A DNA stretch of 44,963 nt from Rhodobacter sp. (lineage in GTDB: Bacteria > Pseudomonadota > Alphaproteobacteria > Rhodobacterales > Rhodobacteraceae). Under the pieces are notes generated by a model. It was not told the DNA's origin, did not search any database, and was given only the letters and a program-made list of their open reading frames with translations. The translations under genes were made by a program, and so were the position numbers. The stretch's first letter is position 1. Every line of letters begins with the position of its first letter. Where the stretch lies: contig JAIXVS010000333.1 of assembly GCA_027482795.1 (NCBI GenBank), positions 1 to 44,963 on the forward strand, given 5' to 3'. Of the stretch, positions 25,419 through 33,570 are shown piece after piece.

Positions 25419-25437
25419 TTGGCATGGCAAATGCCAA
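25419..25437. promoter_or_regulatory. 7-bp inverted repeat with nearby -35-like box
   Basis: TTGGCAT (25419-25425) and ATGCCAA (25431-25437) are perfect arms around GGCAA. A TTGACC at 25412-25417 lies just before it, so the dyad falls in the spacer and -10 area of a possible promoter for the HTH-like gene at 25532. Confidence 0.35.
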
Positions 25438-25531
25438 TCTTGCGCCCGCAGCGGAAGGGGAAAATCGGGGTGGTTTTCCCACGCATGTGCAGCCAAGCTT
25501 TTGGCATATGGAACTCTGGGGCAGGGCAGCC

Positions 25532-25990
25532 ATGAGCGTTGAATCTTATCTGAAAAAACACAGCGAAGCGTTGGTCAAGGATGTGGGCATCGAAGCGGCC
25601 TGCAAGTTGACGGGCAAATCCAAGGCGACCTTGGGGCGCTATTATTCCGACCAAGACGGCCACGATGACCGCTTTATGCCCATTGATGTTGTGGCGCAGC
25701 TGGAATCTGCCGCGCGCCATCCTTATGTGACAACTGCGCTGGCCGAACTGCGCGGCATTACTGTGGCCTATGATGCAGATAAGCGTAACGCTGAAAGCAA
25801 AAACGTAAACCAAGACGTTGTGGTTTTGGCCCAGCGGTTTGCGCAGTTGATGGCCGAATATAACACCGCCATTTCAGACGGGAAAATTTCGATCAACGAG
25901 GCAAAGCGGATGCTGCGCGAGACGCTGGCCATTCAGCAGGTGCTGCTGGATATGAAGCTGCATCTGGAAAAAGATACAAACGAAGAATGA
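25532..25990 (+). CDS. Small HTH-like protein, phage CII-like, function unknown
   Basis: A 152-residue soluble protein. Residues about 15-45 (VGIEAACKLTGKSKATLGRYYSD) look like a helix-turn-helix in which LTGKSKATLGRYY would be the recognition part, and the next segment MPIDVVAQLESAARHPYVTTALAELRG resembles the CII family of phage regulators. The C-terminal 60 residues are a long amphipathic helix rich in Glu/Lys, suitable for oligomerisation. ATG 25532 is chosen since homology-like sequence starts there; the frame is open 40 codons upstream. No phage genes surround it, so it is more likely a domesticated regulator. DNA binding is inference. Confidence 0.65.
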   Translation: MSVESYLKKHSEALVKDVGIEAACKLTGKSKATLGRYYSDQDGHDDRFMPIDVVAQLESAARHPYVTTALAELRGITVAYDADKRNAESKNVNQDVVVLAQRFAQLMAEYNTAISDGKISINEAKRMLRETLAIQQVLLDMKLHLEKDTNEE

Positions 25991-26034
25991 AAAAGGGCGA
26001 GGTATGAAAAAGGGCGAGGCATAAGGCCCCGCCC
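25987..26034 (+). terminator. Tandem 17-bp duplication leading into a terminator hairpin
   Basis: ATGAAAAAGGGCGAGGT (25987-26003) is directly repeated, one base different, at 26004-26020. The second copy gives GGGCGAGGC (26012-26020), which pairs with GCCCCGCCC (26026-26034) with one mismatch, followed by GATGTTTT. The first copy offers a competing left arm. It sits between the convergent HTH-like and helicase genes and overlaps the former's stop codon. Confidence 0.6.
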
Positions 26035-26058
26035 GATGTTTTCGCTTGAAGCCGCGCC

Positions 26059-27441
26059 TTAGCTTGGACGGCGGCCTTGGCCTGATCCACCTTGGCTGGC
26101 ACTGCGCGGCTTGCCTGCCCCAGCTGGTGCGCCATCGCGGCGCGGCGCAAAGCTGCCGCCCATCGGTTTCGCGGCGGGCTTGCCAGCGCCAGGCTTTCCA
26201 GGCGCTGCGCGCTGCACGGGTTTGCTGCCCGCCTTTTGCCCGCCTGGGCGCGCGCCAGGGCGCTGGCCACGGTTTTGGCCAGGCTTGGGCGCTGCTGCCA
26301 CCATATCCGCCGACCACGGCGCGCCGCCCAAGGTTGGGATCGCCTTTTTCAGCAGCTTTTCAACCGCCTGCAATTCGCCCATTTCGGCAGGCGCGCAGAA
26401 GGAAATCGCGGTGCCTTCTTTGCCCGCGCGGGCCGTGCGGCCAATGCGGTGGACATAGTTTTCAGGCACATTGGGCATCTCGAAATTATACACATAGCGC
26501 ACACCCGGAATATCAATGCCGCGAGCGGCCACATCGGTTGCCACCAGCACATCTAATTCGGCATTGCGAAATTCGGTCAGCGTGCGGTCGCGCTGATTTT
26601 GGCTTTTGTTGCCGTGGATGGAACCCGCCTTAAAGCCCCAAGTCACCAGCAGCTTCATCAGCTTTTCCGACCCGTGCTTGGTGCGGCCAAAGACCAACGC
26701 CTGCTCGCCCGGATGTTTGTTCAGATACTCGCGCAGCATATTGGCCTTATCGCCGTTCGGGATGTAATGCACGCCTTGCACAATACGCTCGACGGGTTTG
26801 CCGGGGGGGGCCACCTGCACCTTAACGGGGTTGTGCAAATAGGTATCGGCAAGTTCGGCAATATCCTTGGGCATGGTCGCCGAAAACAGCATGGTTTGGC
26901 GCTTTAGCGGGATATGCTTGGCGATTTTGCGCAGGGAATGGATAAAGCCCATGTCCAGCATATGATCGGCCTCGTCCAGCACAAGGTAACCCGTGGCCGA
27001 TAGGGTGACATCGCCGCGCTCGATCAAATCAATCAAGCGGCCGGGGGTGGCGACCAGCACATCCGCGCCGCGCTTTAGCTTTTCGGCCTGTTTGAACAGG
27101 CTTGCCCCGCCAACAACCATGGCGATTTTAACGGCAGTGCCTTTGGTAAACACCTCTAGGTTATCGGCGATTTGGGACACCAGTTCGCGCGTGGGCGCAA
27201 GGATAAGCGCGCGCACGGTTTTGGGGGCAGGGGGGTGGCCCAGATCAAGGATGCGGTGCAGCAGCGGCAGGCCAAAGGCGGCGGTTTTGCCCGTGCCCGT
27301 TTGCGCCAGCCCCATCAAATCGCGCCCCGCCATGATATGGGGGATCGCCTCGATCTGGATCGGGGTTGGCATTTTCAGCGTGGTTTTTTCGAGGGTCTTT
27401 AGAATGGAGGGGGACAGCCCCAAATCAGCAAAAGTGGTCAT
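26059..27441 (-). CDS. DEAD-box ATP-dependent RNA helicase (RhlE-like)
   Basis: A 460-residue RNA helicase. The motifs run in order: F/Q motif (FADLGLSPSIL ... PTPIQ, 4-28), motif I AQTGTGKT (46-53), Ia PTRELVSQ, GG, TPGRLIDL, motif II DEAD (156-159), motif III SAT, motif IV-V (VATDVAARGIDIPG) and VI HRIGRTARAG. The last ~80 residues are a disordered Gly/Pro/Lys/Arg tail typical of RhlE-type proteins and likely bind RNA nonspecifically. Roles in ribosome assembly or cold-adapted RNA unwinding are family inference. A 350-nt non-coding leader precedes it, shared with the divergent glycosyltransferase operon. Confidence 0.93.
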   Translation of the reverse strand: MTTFADLGLSPSILKTLEKTTLKMPTPIQIEAIPHIMAGRDLMGLAQTGTGKTAAFGLPLLHRILDLGHPPAPKTVRALILAPTRELVSQIADNLEVFTKGTAVKIAMVVGGASLFKQAEKLKRGADVLVATPGRLIDLIERGDVTLSATGYLVLDEADHMLDMGFIHSLRKIAKHIPLKRQTMLFSATMPKDIAELADTYLHNPVKVQVAPPGKPVERIVQGVHYIPNGDKANMLREYLNKHPGEQALVFGRTKHGSEKLMKLLVTWGFKAGSIHGNKSQNQRDRTLTEFRNAELDVLVATDVAARGIDIPGVRYVYNFEMPNVPENYVHRIGRTARAGKEGTAISFCAPAEMGELQAVEKLLKKAIPTLGGAPWSADMVAAAPKPGQNRGQRPGARPGGQKAGSKPVQRAAPGKPGAGKPAAKPMGGSFAPRRDGAPAGAGKPRSASQGGSGQGRRPS

Positions 27442-27792
27442 AAATAACTTTCTGGGCGCGGGTGCGCCCTAGGCCCCCATAAAGGGCCATTCAGGTGTTG
27501 CGCCGCCCCCTCGCCCTGCGCCAATGCGCAGAACCGTGAAAGGCGCGGAACCCCTGCGTGCGGTGGGAACCAGTCTATCGGGGCCTGCTTTTGCCAATGA
27601 ATGGCACATGCGCACGCGGCACGGGCGCTCCGATACCCGTTCAGATGCGCCTGAACTGGGCGTTTGTCAAGAAATCCTTTGCAAGTGCAGAAAATTGGCG
27701 CGATTAACCTTATTGTTTCCAAATTTAGGATAGTGACGGCGCGGCGCGGGCCCGCTAATGTGCGGCAAAAGCAGTGAAAACGGATTTGCAGG
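27442..27792. other. Divergent spacer between helicase and glycosyltransferase genes
   Basis: No gene is supported in these 351 nt. The plus-strand end has an AT-rich patch (about 27690-27735) before the glycosyltransferase start, containing a TTAACC word and GATAGT, a possible -10. On the minus strand TTGACA (27670-27665) could be a -35 for a helicase transcript with a long leader of over 180 nt, which would be compatible with leader-based control, but the matching -10 is poor. Confidence 0.4.
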
Positions 27793-28611
27793 ATGAACAC
27801 CCCCCTAAACCGCCGCCCCGTTGCTAGTTTGTGGATTGGCGAGAGCCTGCACTATGTCAATCAGTTGTGCCTGAAATCGCATCTGGTGCATGGCCATCCT
27901 GTCACGCTGTATTGCACCGATAATGTGCGGGGTGTGCCCGAAGGCGTGGTTGTGCGGCCAGCATCCGAGATTATGGACATTGATCGGCGCATTGTTGAGG
28001 AAACATCCGCCTCGTTCCTATCGAACGTGTTTCGCTATAAGATGATCCAAAAGACGGACGCCATTTGGATTGACTGCGATGCGTTTTGCTATCGCCCTTT
28101 CCCCGACGATCAGGCCCATATCTATGCAGGCCACGGGATGCGCGGCGCGCTCAATTGCGGGGTGGTGGCCAGTCCGCACACGGGCGCGCTAATGGACGCG
28201 CTGCTGGATTACTATGACAATCTGCCCGACTACCCTGCATGGTGGGGGCCAAAGCAGCGCAAGAAAATGGATAAGCTGGACAGCTCCATCCCAAAACCCG
28301 TGCGGATTTATCAAACCGAACGCACCGCATTTGGCCCGCAGGCGTTCACCTATTTTGCGGGCAAGACGGGCGATATTGATAAGGCGATGGGCGCAGATAC
28401 CCTGTATCCCGTGCCGTTTCAGCTGAACGATGTGTTCTATGACCCCTATTCACAGGTTGAGAAACACTTCACCGAAAACACCCTGTCGGTGCATATCTAC
28501 ACCAACGCCTCGCGCCCGTGGTGGCGCAAAAACCCACCGCTTGCAGGCAGCTATATTGCGCGGATGTGCCAGCACCTGTCCATAGACCCCACGGCGGCGT
28601 TAGAGCAGTAA
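27793..28611 (+). CDS. Glycosyltransferase-like protein with DxD motif
   Basis: A 272-residue cytosolic protein. Its N-terminal third (WIGESLHYVNQLCLKSHLVHGHPVTLYCTDNV) and the metal-binding-like DCD (94-96, in DAIWIDCDAFCYRPF) followed by GALNCGVVAS match the layout of GT-A glycosyltransferases of the DxD sugar-binding group (GT32/GT8-like). The C-terminal HIYTNASRPWW is reminiscent of the acceptor-side loop. No membrane helix. The stop at 28611 is one base before the GTG of the next gene, so the two are co-translated, probably for a surface polysaccharide or exported glycan. Donor and acceptor are unknown. Confidence 0.72.
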   Translation: MNTPLNRRPVASLWIGESLHYVNQLCLKSHLVHGHPVTLYCTDNVRGVPEGVVVRPASEIMDIDRRIVEETSASFLSNVFRYKMIQKTDAIWIDCDAFCYRPFPDDQAHIYAGHGMRGALNCGVVASPHTGALMDALLDYYDNLPDYPAWWGPKQRKKMDKLDSSIPKPVRIYQTERTAFGPQAFTYFAGKTGDIDKAMGADTLYPVPFQLNDVFYDPYSQVEKHFTENTLSVHIYTNASRPWWRKNPPLAGSYIARMCQHLSIDPTAALEQ

Positions 28612-28612
28612 A

Positions 28613-30418
28613 GTGGAGTTTAAACGCCAAACCTCGCGCCATGGATCGCTAATGGCGCTGTCCACGATGAAGGACGAAGGCCCCTATGTGGTGGAATGGG
28701 TGGCGCATCATCTTGCGGTGGGGTTCACCGATGTGATGGTGTACACCAACGATTGTTCCGATGGCACCGATACGATCCTGAAGCATCTGGAAAGCCTTGA
28801 TATTGGCGTTTACCACCGCGAAAACACCATCCCCGAAGGGATGAAGCCCCACCCATCCATGCTGAAACTGGCCGCGGATGAGGAGTTGGTGCAGGGCAGC
28901 ACGTGGCTGCTGGTGCTGGATGCGGATGAGTTTATGTGCATCAACCACCCCTCGCACCATCTGGACGGGATGGTCGATGATCTGGAGAAAATTGGCGCAC
29001 ATGCGATGGTGTGCACATGGCGGATTTTCGGATCATCGGGCGTGCGCGATTGGTCGCGCGCGCCCATTACCGATCAGTTCACGCGCGCGGCCCCCGTGTT
29101 TTGGAACAAGGGCTGGGGCACCAAAACCATGCTGAAGTTTGATCAGAAATACCTGCGTTTGGGGATGCACCGCCCGATTATCAAATCGCAGTGGAAAGAT
29201 ACCGATTGGCCCGATACGCAGCTTTGGGTCAACGGGTCTGGCCGCCCGCTGGAAGATTGGTTCAAACTGCGCGGCTGGCGCAGCATCCGCCGCACCGTGG
29301 GCTATGACTGGGCGCAGATCAACCATTACGCGATCAAATCGATGGATGCCTATTCCTTGCGCAAATTTCGCGGCAATGCGAACCTGAAGAAAGATAAATA
29401 CAATTCCGACTATTGGTCTTTGCAAGACCGTAATGAGGTCGAAGATAAGAACATCTTCCGCTATGCCGCGCGGCGCGAAGTGATCCGCCAGCAGCTTTTG
29501 GCCGACCCTTTGGTGCGCCAATATCACGAGGCAGCCCACGCCCATGCCGAAGCGCGGCTGAAAGAATATCGCGCATCGCCCGCCTATATTGAATTGGTCG
29601 AAGGTCTGGTTGCGGCATCGAATGTGCCGATCACACAAGTTGTCGCCAAACCGCCCAAAGCCCGCGATCCTGCCGAGGTTGCCGCCGTGCAAACCAAAAT
29701 CGATGCGCGCCGCGCCGCCAAACCAAAAGACGAACGCCGAACACCCCCCCCGCCTGGCTGGGGTTCGCCCTTTGCCTCGCCCTATGTGTCGGGGCCGATT
29801 GATTTGGGCGGCGAAATCGCGCTGGAGGTGGTGGAAAATCAGCAAATCCACATCCCCCTTGATCCGCGCGTGTTTACCGCCGCCAGCCTCGAGGCGGTGC
29901 AGGCGGGCAAGTTTGACCGCCGCCATGGGCGCAATATTTCGGGTTTTATCGCGGGCTGCACGCGGCTGATGGAACTGGGGGCGGGGTTTGGTTTTGTGCC
30001 CCTGCGCGCCAAAGCCGCGCGTGAAGATGTGCACATCGCCGTACAAGACGACCGCGAGGCGCTGGTGCAATTTGGCGCGATGATTGCGGCCAAACAATTC
30101 CCGCGCGAAGGGCATATGATGACCTTCTCCGCAGCCCCCCTGCGCAGCTATGACGATGGGGAAGAGGCCTATTCTGGCCTAGACGCCCTGCTGGCAGATT
30201 TCAAACCCGAAGTGCTGCGCCTGTCTGGCACGCTGCTGCCCCCGCAGGCGCTGACAGAGGCTCGGCTGACAGGCATCCGCCGCATTCTGTTTCCCTTCCT
30301 TGACCCGTCAGAGCTGGAACACGACCGCGCCCACCACGCCGCCCATCTTTTCCAATTCGGCTTTACCGAAGACATGGGCGGCGAGGCGAACGGCACGTTA
30401 TTCCTGCGCCGCGAATAG
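28613..30418 (+). CDS. Family 2-type glycosyltransferase fused to a methyltransferase-like domain
   Basis: A 601-residue two-part protein. Residues about 12-320 are a GT-A glycosyltransferase of the Glyco_tranf_2_4/GT92-like type: ALSTMKDEGPYVVEWVAHHLAVGF at the start, NDCSDGT, and the metal-binding LVLDADEF (DAD, 103-105). A charged Pro/Lys linker (about 345-385) follows. The C-terminal part (about 395-601) carries ELGAGFGFVPL (454-464), a Rossmann SAM-binding-type motif I, and looks like an FkbM-like methyltransferase, though the later motifs are weak. The start is GTG 28613, with ATG 28652 as alternative. Sequence context with the preceding gene suggests glycan synthesis. Methyl transfer is unproven. 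Confidence 0.75.
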   Translation: MEFKRQTSRHGSLMALSTMKDEGPYVVEWVAHHLAVGFTDVMVYTNDCSDGTDTILKHLESLDIGVYHRENTIPEGMKPHPSMLKLAADEELVQGSTWLLVLDADEFMCINHPSHHLDGMVDDLEKIGAHAMVCTWRIFGSSGVRDWSRAPITDQFTRAAPVFWNKGWGTKTMLKFDQKYLRLGMHRPIIKSQWKDTDWPDTQLWVNGSGRPLEDWFKLRGWRSIRRTVGYDWAQINHYAIKSMDAYSLRKFRGNANLKKDKYNSDYWSLQDRNEVEDKNIFRYAARREVIRQQLLADPLVRQYHEAAHAHAEARLKEYRASPAYIELVEGLVAASNVPITQVVAKPPKARDPAEVAAVQTKIDARRAAKPKDERRTPPPPGWGSPFASPYVSGPIDLGGEIALEVVENQQIHIPLDPRVFTAASLEAVQAGKFDRRHGRNISGFIAGCTRLMELGAGFGFVPLRAKAAREDVHIAVQDDREALVQFGAMIAAKQFPREGHMMTFSAAPLRSYDDGEEAYSGLDALLADFKPEVLRLSGTLLPPQALTEARLTGIRRILFPFLDPSELEHDRAHHAAHLFQFGFTEDMGGEANGTLFLRRE

Positions 30419-30420
30419 CT

Positions 30421-30481
30421 TCTTTTCTTTGAAAATATCCTCAGGGGGTGAGCGTAGCGAGGGGGCGCGAGCGCCCCCTTT
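30421..30481 (+). repeat. Dispersed AAATAyC/G-run/hairpin element, copy B, with intrinsic terminator
   Basis: Begins TTTGAAAATATCCTCAGGGGG, continues GTGAGCGTAGCGAG as in copy A, and ends with GGGGGCGC (30461-30468) paired with GCGCCCCC (30471-30478) plus TTT. It directly follows the glycosyltransferase stop and should terminate that operon before ileS. Confidence 0.7.
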
Positions 30482-30561
30482 GCCGCCCTTTACGCCGCGC
30501 CGCCGCCCGCCTATAAGGCGCATATGTTGGCCGCTCGCATATACATCCTGCGAATTAGTCG

Positions 30562-30589
30562 CCCAGTGTCCTGACATCAGGGCGCTGGG
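30562..30589 (+). promoter_or_regulatory. 12-bp-stem leader hairpin upstream of ileS
   Basis: CCCAGTGTCCTG (30562-30573) pairs over the loop ACAT with CAGGGCGCTGGG (30578-30589). All 12 positions pair, with two G-U wobbles only on the plus-strand RNA. It ends 35 nt before the ileS start and has no T run, so it looks like an RNA structure in the leader and not a terminator. It shows no T-box features. Confidence 0.5.
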
Positions 30590-30624
30590 ACAGATAGGCA
30601 TTCCCAATTCCAAGGATACACGCG

Positions 30625-33570
30625 ATGACCGCCGATACGCCCGATTATTCCACCACCGTTTTCCTGCCCGACACTGATTTTCCCATGCGCGCGGGCCTGC
30701 CGCAGCGCGAACCTGATTGGCTCGCCAAATGGGCGCAGATCGGGGTGTATGACCGCCTGCGCGATAAGGCGCGCGATACCGCCCGCCCGCCCTTTACCCT
30801 GCACGACGGCCCCCCCTATGCCAACGGGCATCTGCACATCGGCCACGCGCTGAACAAAATCCTGAAAGACATGGTCGTGCGCAGCCAGCAGATGATGGGC
30901 CATGACGCGCGCTATGTGCCCGGATGGGATTGCCACGGCTTGCCGATTGAATGGAAAATCGAAGAGCAATATCGGGCCAAGGGTCTGAATAAAGACGATG
31001 TCGACATCGTCGCCTTCCGCCGCGAATGCCGCAAATTTGCGGAAGGCTGGATTGATAGCCAGCGCGAGGAGTTCAAGCGGTTAGGGATCACAGGCAACTG
31101 GGCCGATCCCTATATCACAATGGACTACCACGCCGAGGCGGTGATTGCCGACGAGTTCATGAAGTTCGTGATGAACGGCAGCCTCTATCAGGGCTCAAAA
31201 CCCGTGATGTGGTCGCCTGTTGAGAAAACCGCCTTGGCAGAGGCGGAGGTGGAGTATCACGATGTCACCAGTCATATGGTTTGGGTAAGGTTTAAGACGA
31301 GAATTGTCGGTGGAGAAGGTGCGAACCTTGCCAGCGACTTGTTCAAGGCGACAGTGGTTATCTGGACGACAACACCTTGGACAATTCCGCAAAATCGTGG
31401 CGTGTCATTTAACCCTGCCATTTCCTACGGCCTGTATCGTGTGGAAGAACTTGCAGAAAACTCTATCGCCGTTGCGGGGGAGTGCATCCTCTTGGCCGAT
31501 AAACTGGCCGAAGGGGTGATGACCTCGGCCAAGGTCGCGCGGTTTACGCGCCTTCGTGATGTCCCTGCCATTCAGTTGGAAATGCTAACGCTATCCCATC
31601 CTTACGATGGCATCGAAGGCGGCAACGGCGAGTGGGACTTCCCCGTTCCCATGGTCGCGGGCGATCATGTCACCGATGATGCTGGCACGGGGTTTGTGCA
31701 TACGGCCCCCTCGCACGGCGATGACGATTATCAGATGGGCCTTAAGTATAACCTTGGCATGACCTATAACGTCGAGGCCGACGGCACCTATCGCGCGGAC
31801 CTTCCCCTCTTTGGGGGCAAAGCGATTTTGCGCAATGAGCCTGATCCAAAGAACAAAAAGAACCCTTGGGATGGCGAGGCAAACGTTGCCAATATCAGGG
31901 CATTGGCACAGCAAGGCGCGCTGTTTGCCAAGGGAACTTTGTTCCATTCCTACCCGCATTCGTGGCGGTCAAAAGCCCCGCTGATCTATCGCAACACACC
32001 GCAGTGGTTTGTGGCGATTGATAAGCCGCTGGATGATGGCATGGGCCAATATGGCGAGACCATCCGCCAGCGCGCGCTGACCTCGATCAACGACCTTGTG
32101 CAATGGACACCGCAAACGGGGCGGAACCGCCTGCACTCGATGATCGAAGCGCGGCCTGATTGGGTGCTCTCGCGCCAACGCGCGTGGGGCGTGCCGCTGA
32201 CGGCGTTCACTAAGCGGGGCTCGGCCCCGACGGACGCCGATTTCATCCTGCAAAACGCCGAAGTGAACGCGCGGATTAAGGCCGCCTTTGAAAAAGACTC
32301 CGCTGATGTATGGTATGAGGCGGGGTTCAAGGAAAAGGTGCTGGGCGGGATCGTCAACCCTGATGACTATACCCAAGTCATGGACGTGCTGGATGTGTGG
32401 TTTGATAGCGGGTCAACCCACGCCTTCGTGCTGCGCGACCGCCCCGATGGCAGTGCCGATGGGCTGGCGGATTTGTACCTTGAAGGTACCGATCAGCATC
32501 GCGGTTGGTTCCATTCATCCATGCTTCAGGCCTGCGGCACCAAGGGCCGCGCGCCCTATCGCGGGGTTCTGACCCACGGCTTTACGCTGGATGAAAAGGG
32601 CATGAAAATGTCCAAATCCTTGGGCAATACCGTGGCCCCGCAGCAGGTGATTGACGAATACGGCGCGGATATTCTGCGCCTGTGGGTGGCGCTGGCCGAT
32701 TACACAGTTGACCTGCGCATCGGCAAAGAAATTCTAAAGGGCGTGGCCGACAGCTACCGCCGCCTGCGCAATACGATGCGCTTTGTTCTGGGGAATTTGA
32801 AGGATTTCTCAGACGCGGAACGTCTGCCACATGGGCAGATGCCCGAATTGGAACAATGGGTGCTGCACCGCGTGGCCGAAATTGATGCCGAGGTGCGGGC
32901 AGGCTATAAGGCCTATGATTTCCAAGGCGTTTTCCAGAAAATCTTTGCCTTTGCCACGACTGACCTATCGGCAATCTATTTTGATATTCGCAAAGATACC
33001 CTGTATTGCGATGCGCCCAATTCCTTGCGCCGCCGCGCCGCGCGCACGGTTTTGGATCATCTGTACCAGCACCTGACCGCTTGGCTGGCCCCGATTTTGG
33101 TGTTCACCACCGAAGAGGTTTGGCTGTGCCGTAACGGCGAGGGTACGTCCATTCACCTGAATGATATGCCCGCCGTGCCTGCCGAATGGCTGAACCCCGC
33201 TTTGGCCGAAAAATGGGCGCATCTGCGCCAGACGCGCCGTGTGATTACCGCCGCATTGGAAGTGCAGCGCACCGCCAAGGTGATTGGCGCATCGCTAGAG
33301 GCCGCCCCAAAGGTCTATATCAGTGAGGCTGCGCTGTTTGCGGCCACCCTAGGTGTGCCGATGGCGGAATTCTCGATCACCTCGGCCATTGACGTGCTGA
33401 ACGAAACCGCGCCCGCAGATGCCTTTACCCTGCCCGATGTGGCGGGTGTGGGGGTGGTGTTCGGGCTGGCGCAGGGCGAGAAATGCGCGCGCTGCTGGCA
33501 GATTTTGCCTGATGTGGGCAAGCATAAGCGCGCCCATACCTGCGCGCGGTGTAATGAAGCACTAGGATGA
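30625..33570 (+). CDS. ileS: Isoleucine--tRNA ligase
   Basis: Charges tRNA-Ile; class I synthetase of 981 residues. The HIGH motif is HIGH (71-74) after PPYANGHL, the KMSKS loop is KMSKS (661-665), the CP1 editing domain has VVIWTTTPWTIPQNRGV, and the C-terminal zinc site is CARCWQ ... CARC. AAGGAT precedes ATG. It overlaps the following transporter gene by ATGA. Within the editing domain, about 31260-31560 (residues 212-312), codon use departs from the rest: AGG, AGA, GGA, ACA and CTC codons and lower GC cluster there, suggesting a recombined segment. Confidence 0.97.
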   Translation: MTADTPDYSTTVFLPDTDFPMRAGLPQREPDWLAKWAQIGVYDRLRDKARDTARPPFTLHDGPPYANGHLHIGHALNKILKDMVVRSQQMMGHDARYVPGWDCHGLPIEWKIEEQYRAKGLNKDDVDIVAFRRECRKFAEGWIDSQREEFKRLGITGNWADPYITMDYHAEAVIADEFMKFVMNGSLYQGSKPVMWSPVEKTALAEAEVEYHDVTSHMVWVRFKTRIVGGEGANLASDLFKATVVIWTTTPWTIPQNRGVSFNPAISYGLYRVEELAENSIAVAGECILLADKLAEGVMTSAKVARFTRLRDVPAIQLEMLTLSHPYDGIEGGNGEWDFPVPMVAGDHVTDDAGTGFVHTAPSHGDDDYQMGLKYNLGMTYNVEADGTYRADLPLFGGKAILRNEPDPKNKKNPWDGEANVANIRALAQQGALFAKGTLFHSYPHSWRSKAPLIYRNTPQWFVAIDKPLDDGMGQYGETIRQRALTSINDLVQWTPQTGRNRLHSMIEARPDWVLSRQRAWGVPLTAFTKRGSAPTDADFILQNAEVNARIKAAFEKDSADVWYEAGFKEKVLGGIVNPDDYTQVMDVLDVWFDSGSTHAFVLRDRPDGSADGLADLYLEGTDQHRGWFHSSMLQACGTKGRAPYRGVLTHGFTLDEKGMKMSKSLGNTVAPQQVIDEYGADILRLWVALADYTVDLRIGKEILKGVADSYRRLRNTMRFVLGNLKDFSDAERLPHGQMPELEQWVLHRVAEIDAEVRAGYKAYDFQGVFQKIFAFATTDLSAIYFDIRKDTLYCDAPNSLRRRAARTVLDHLYQHLTAWLAPILVFTTEEVWLCRNGEGTSIHLNDMPAVPAEWLNPALAEKWAHLRQTRRVITAALEVQRTAKVIGASLEAAPKVYISEAALFAATLGVPMAEFSITSAIDVLNETAPADAFTLPDVAGVGVVFGLAQGEKCARCWQILPDVGKHKRAHTCARCNEALG

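Noticed and set aside
25532..25990. CII-like protein as evidence for a prophage
   Set aside because: No other phage-type gene, attachment site or composition shift surrounds it.
30484..30624. T-box riboswitch before ileS
   Set aside because: No specifier-loop layout, no T-box sequence and no terminator; T-boxes are not expected for this lineage.
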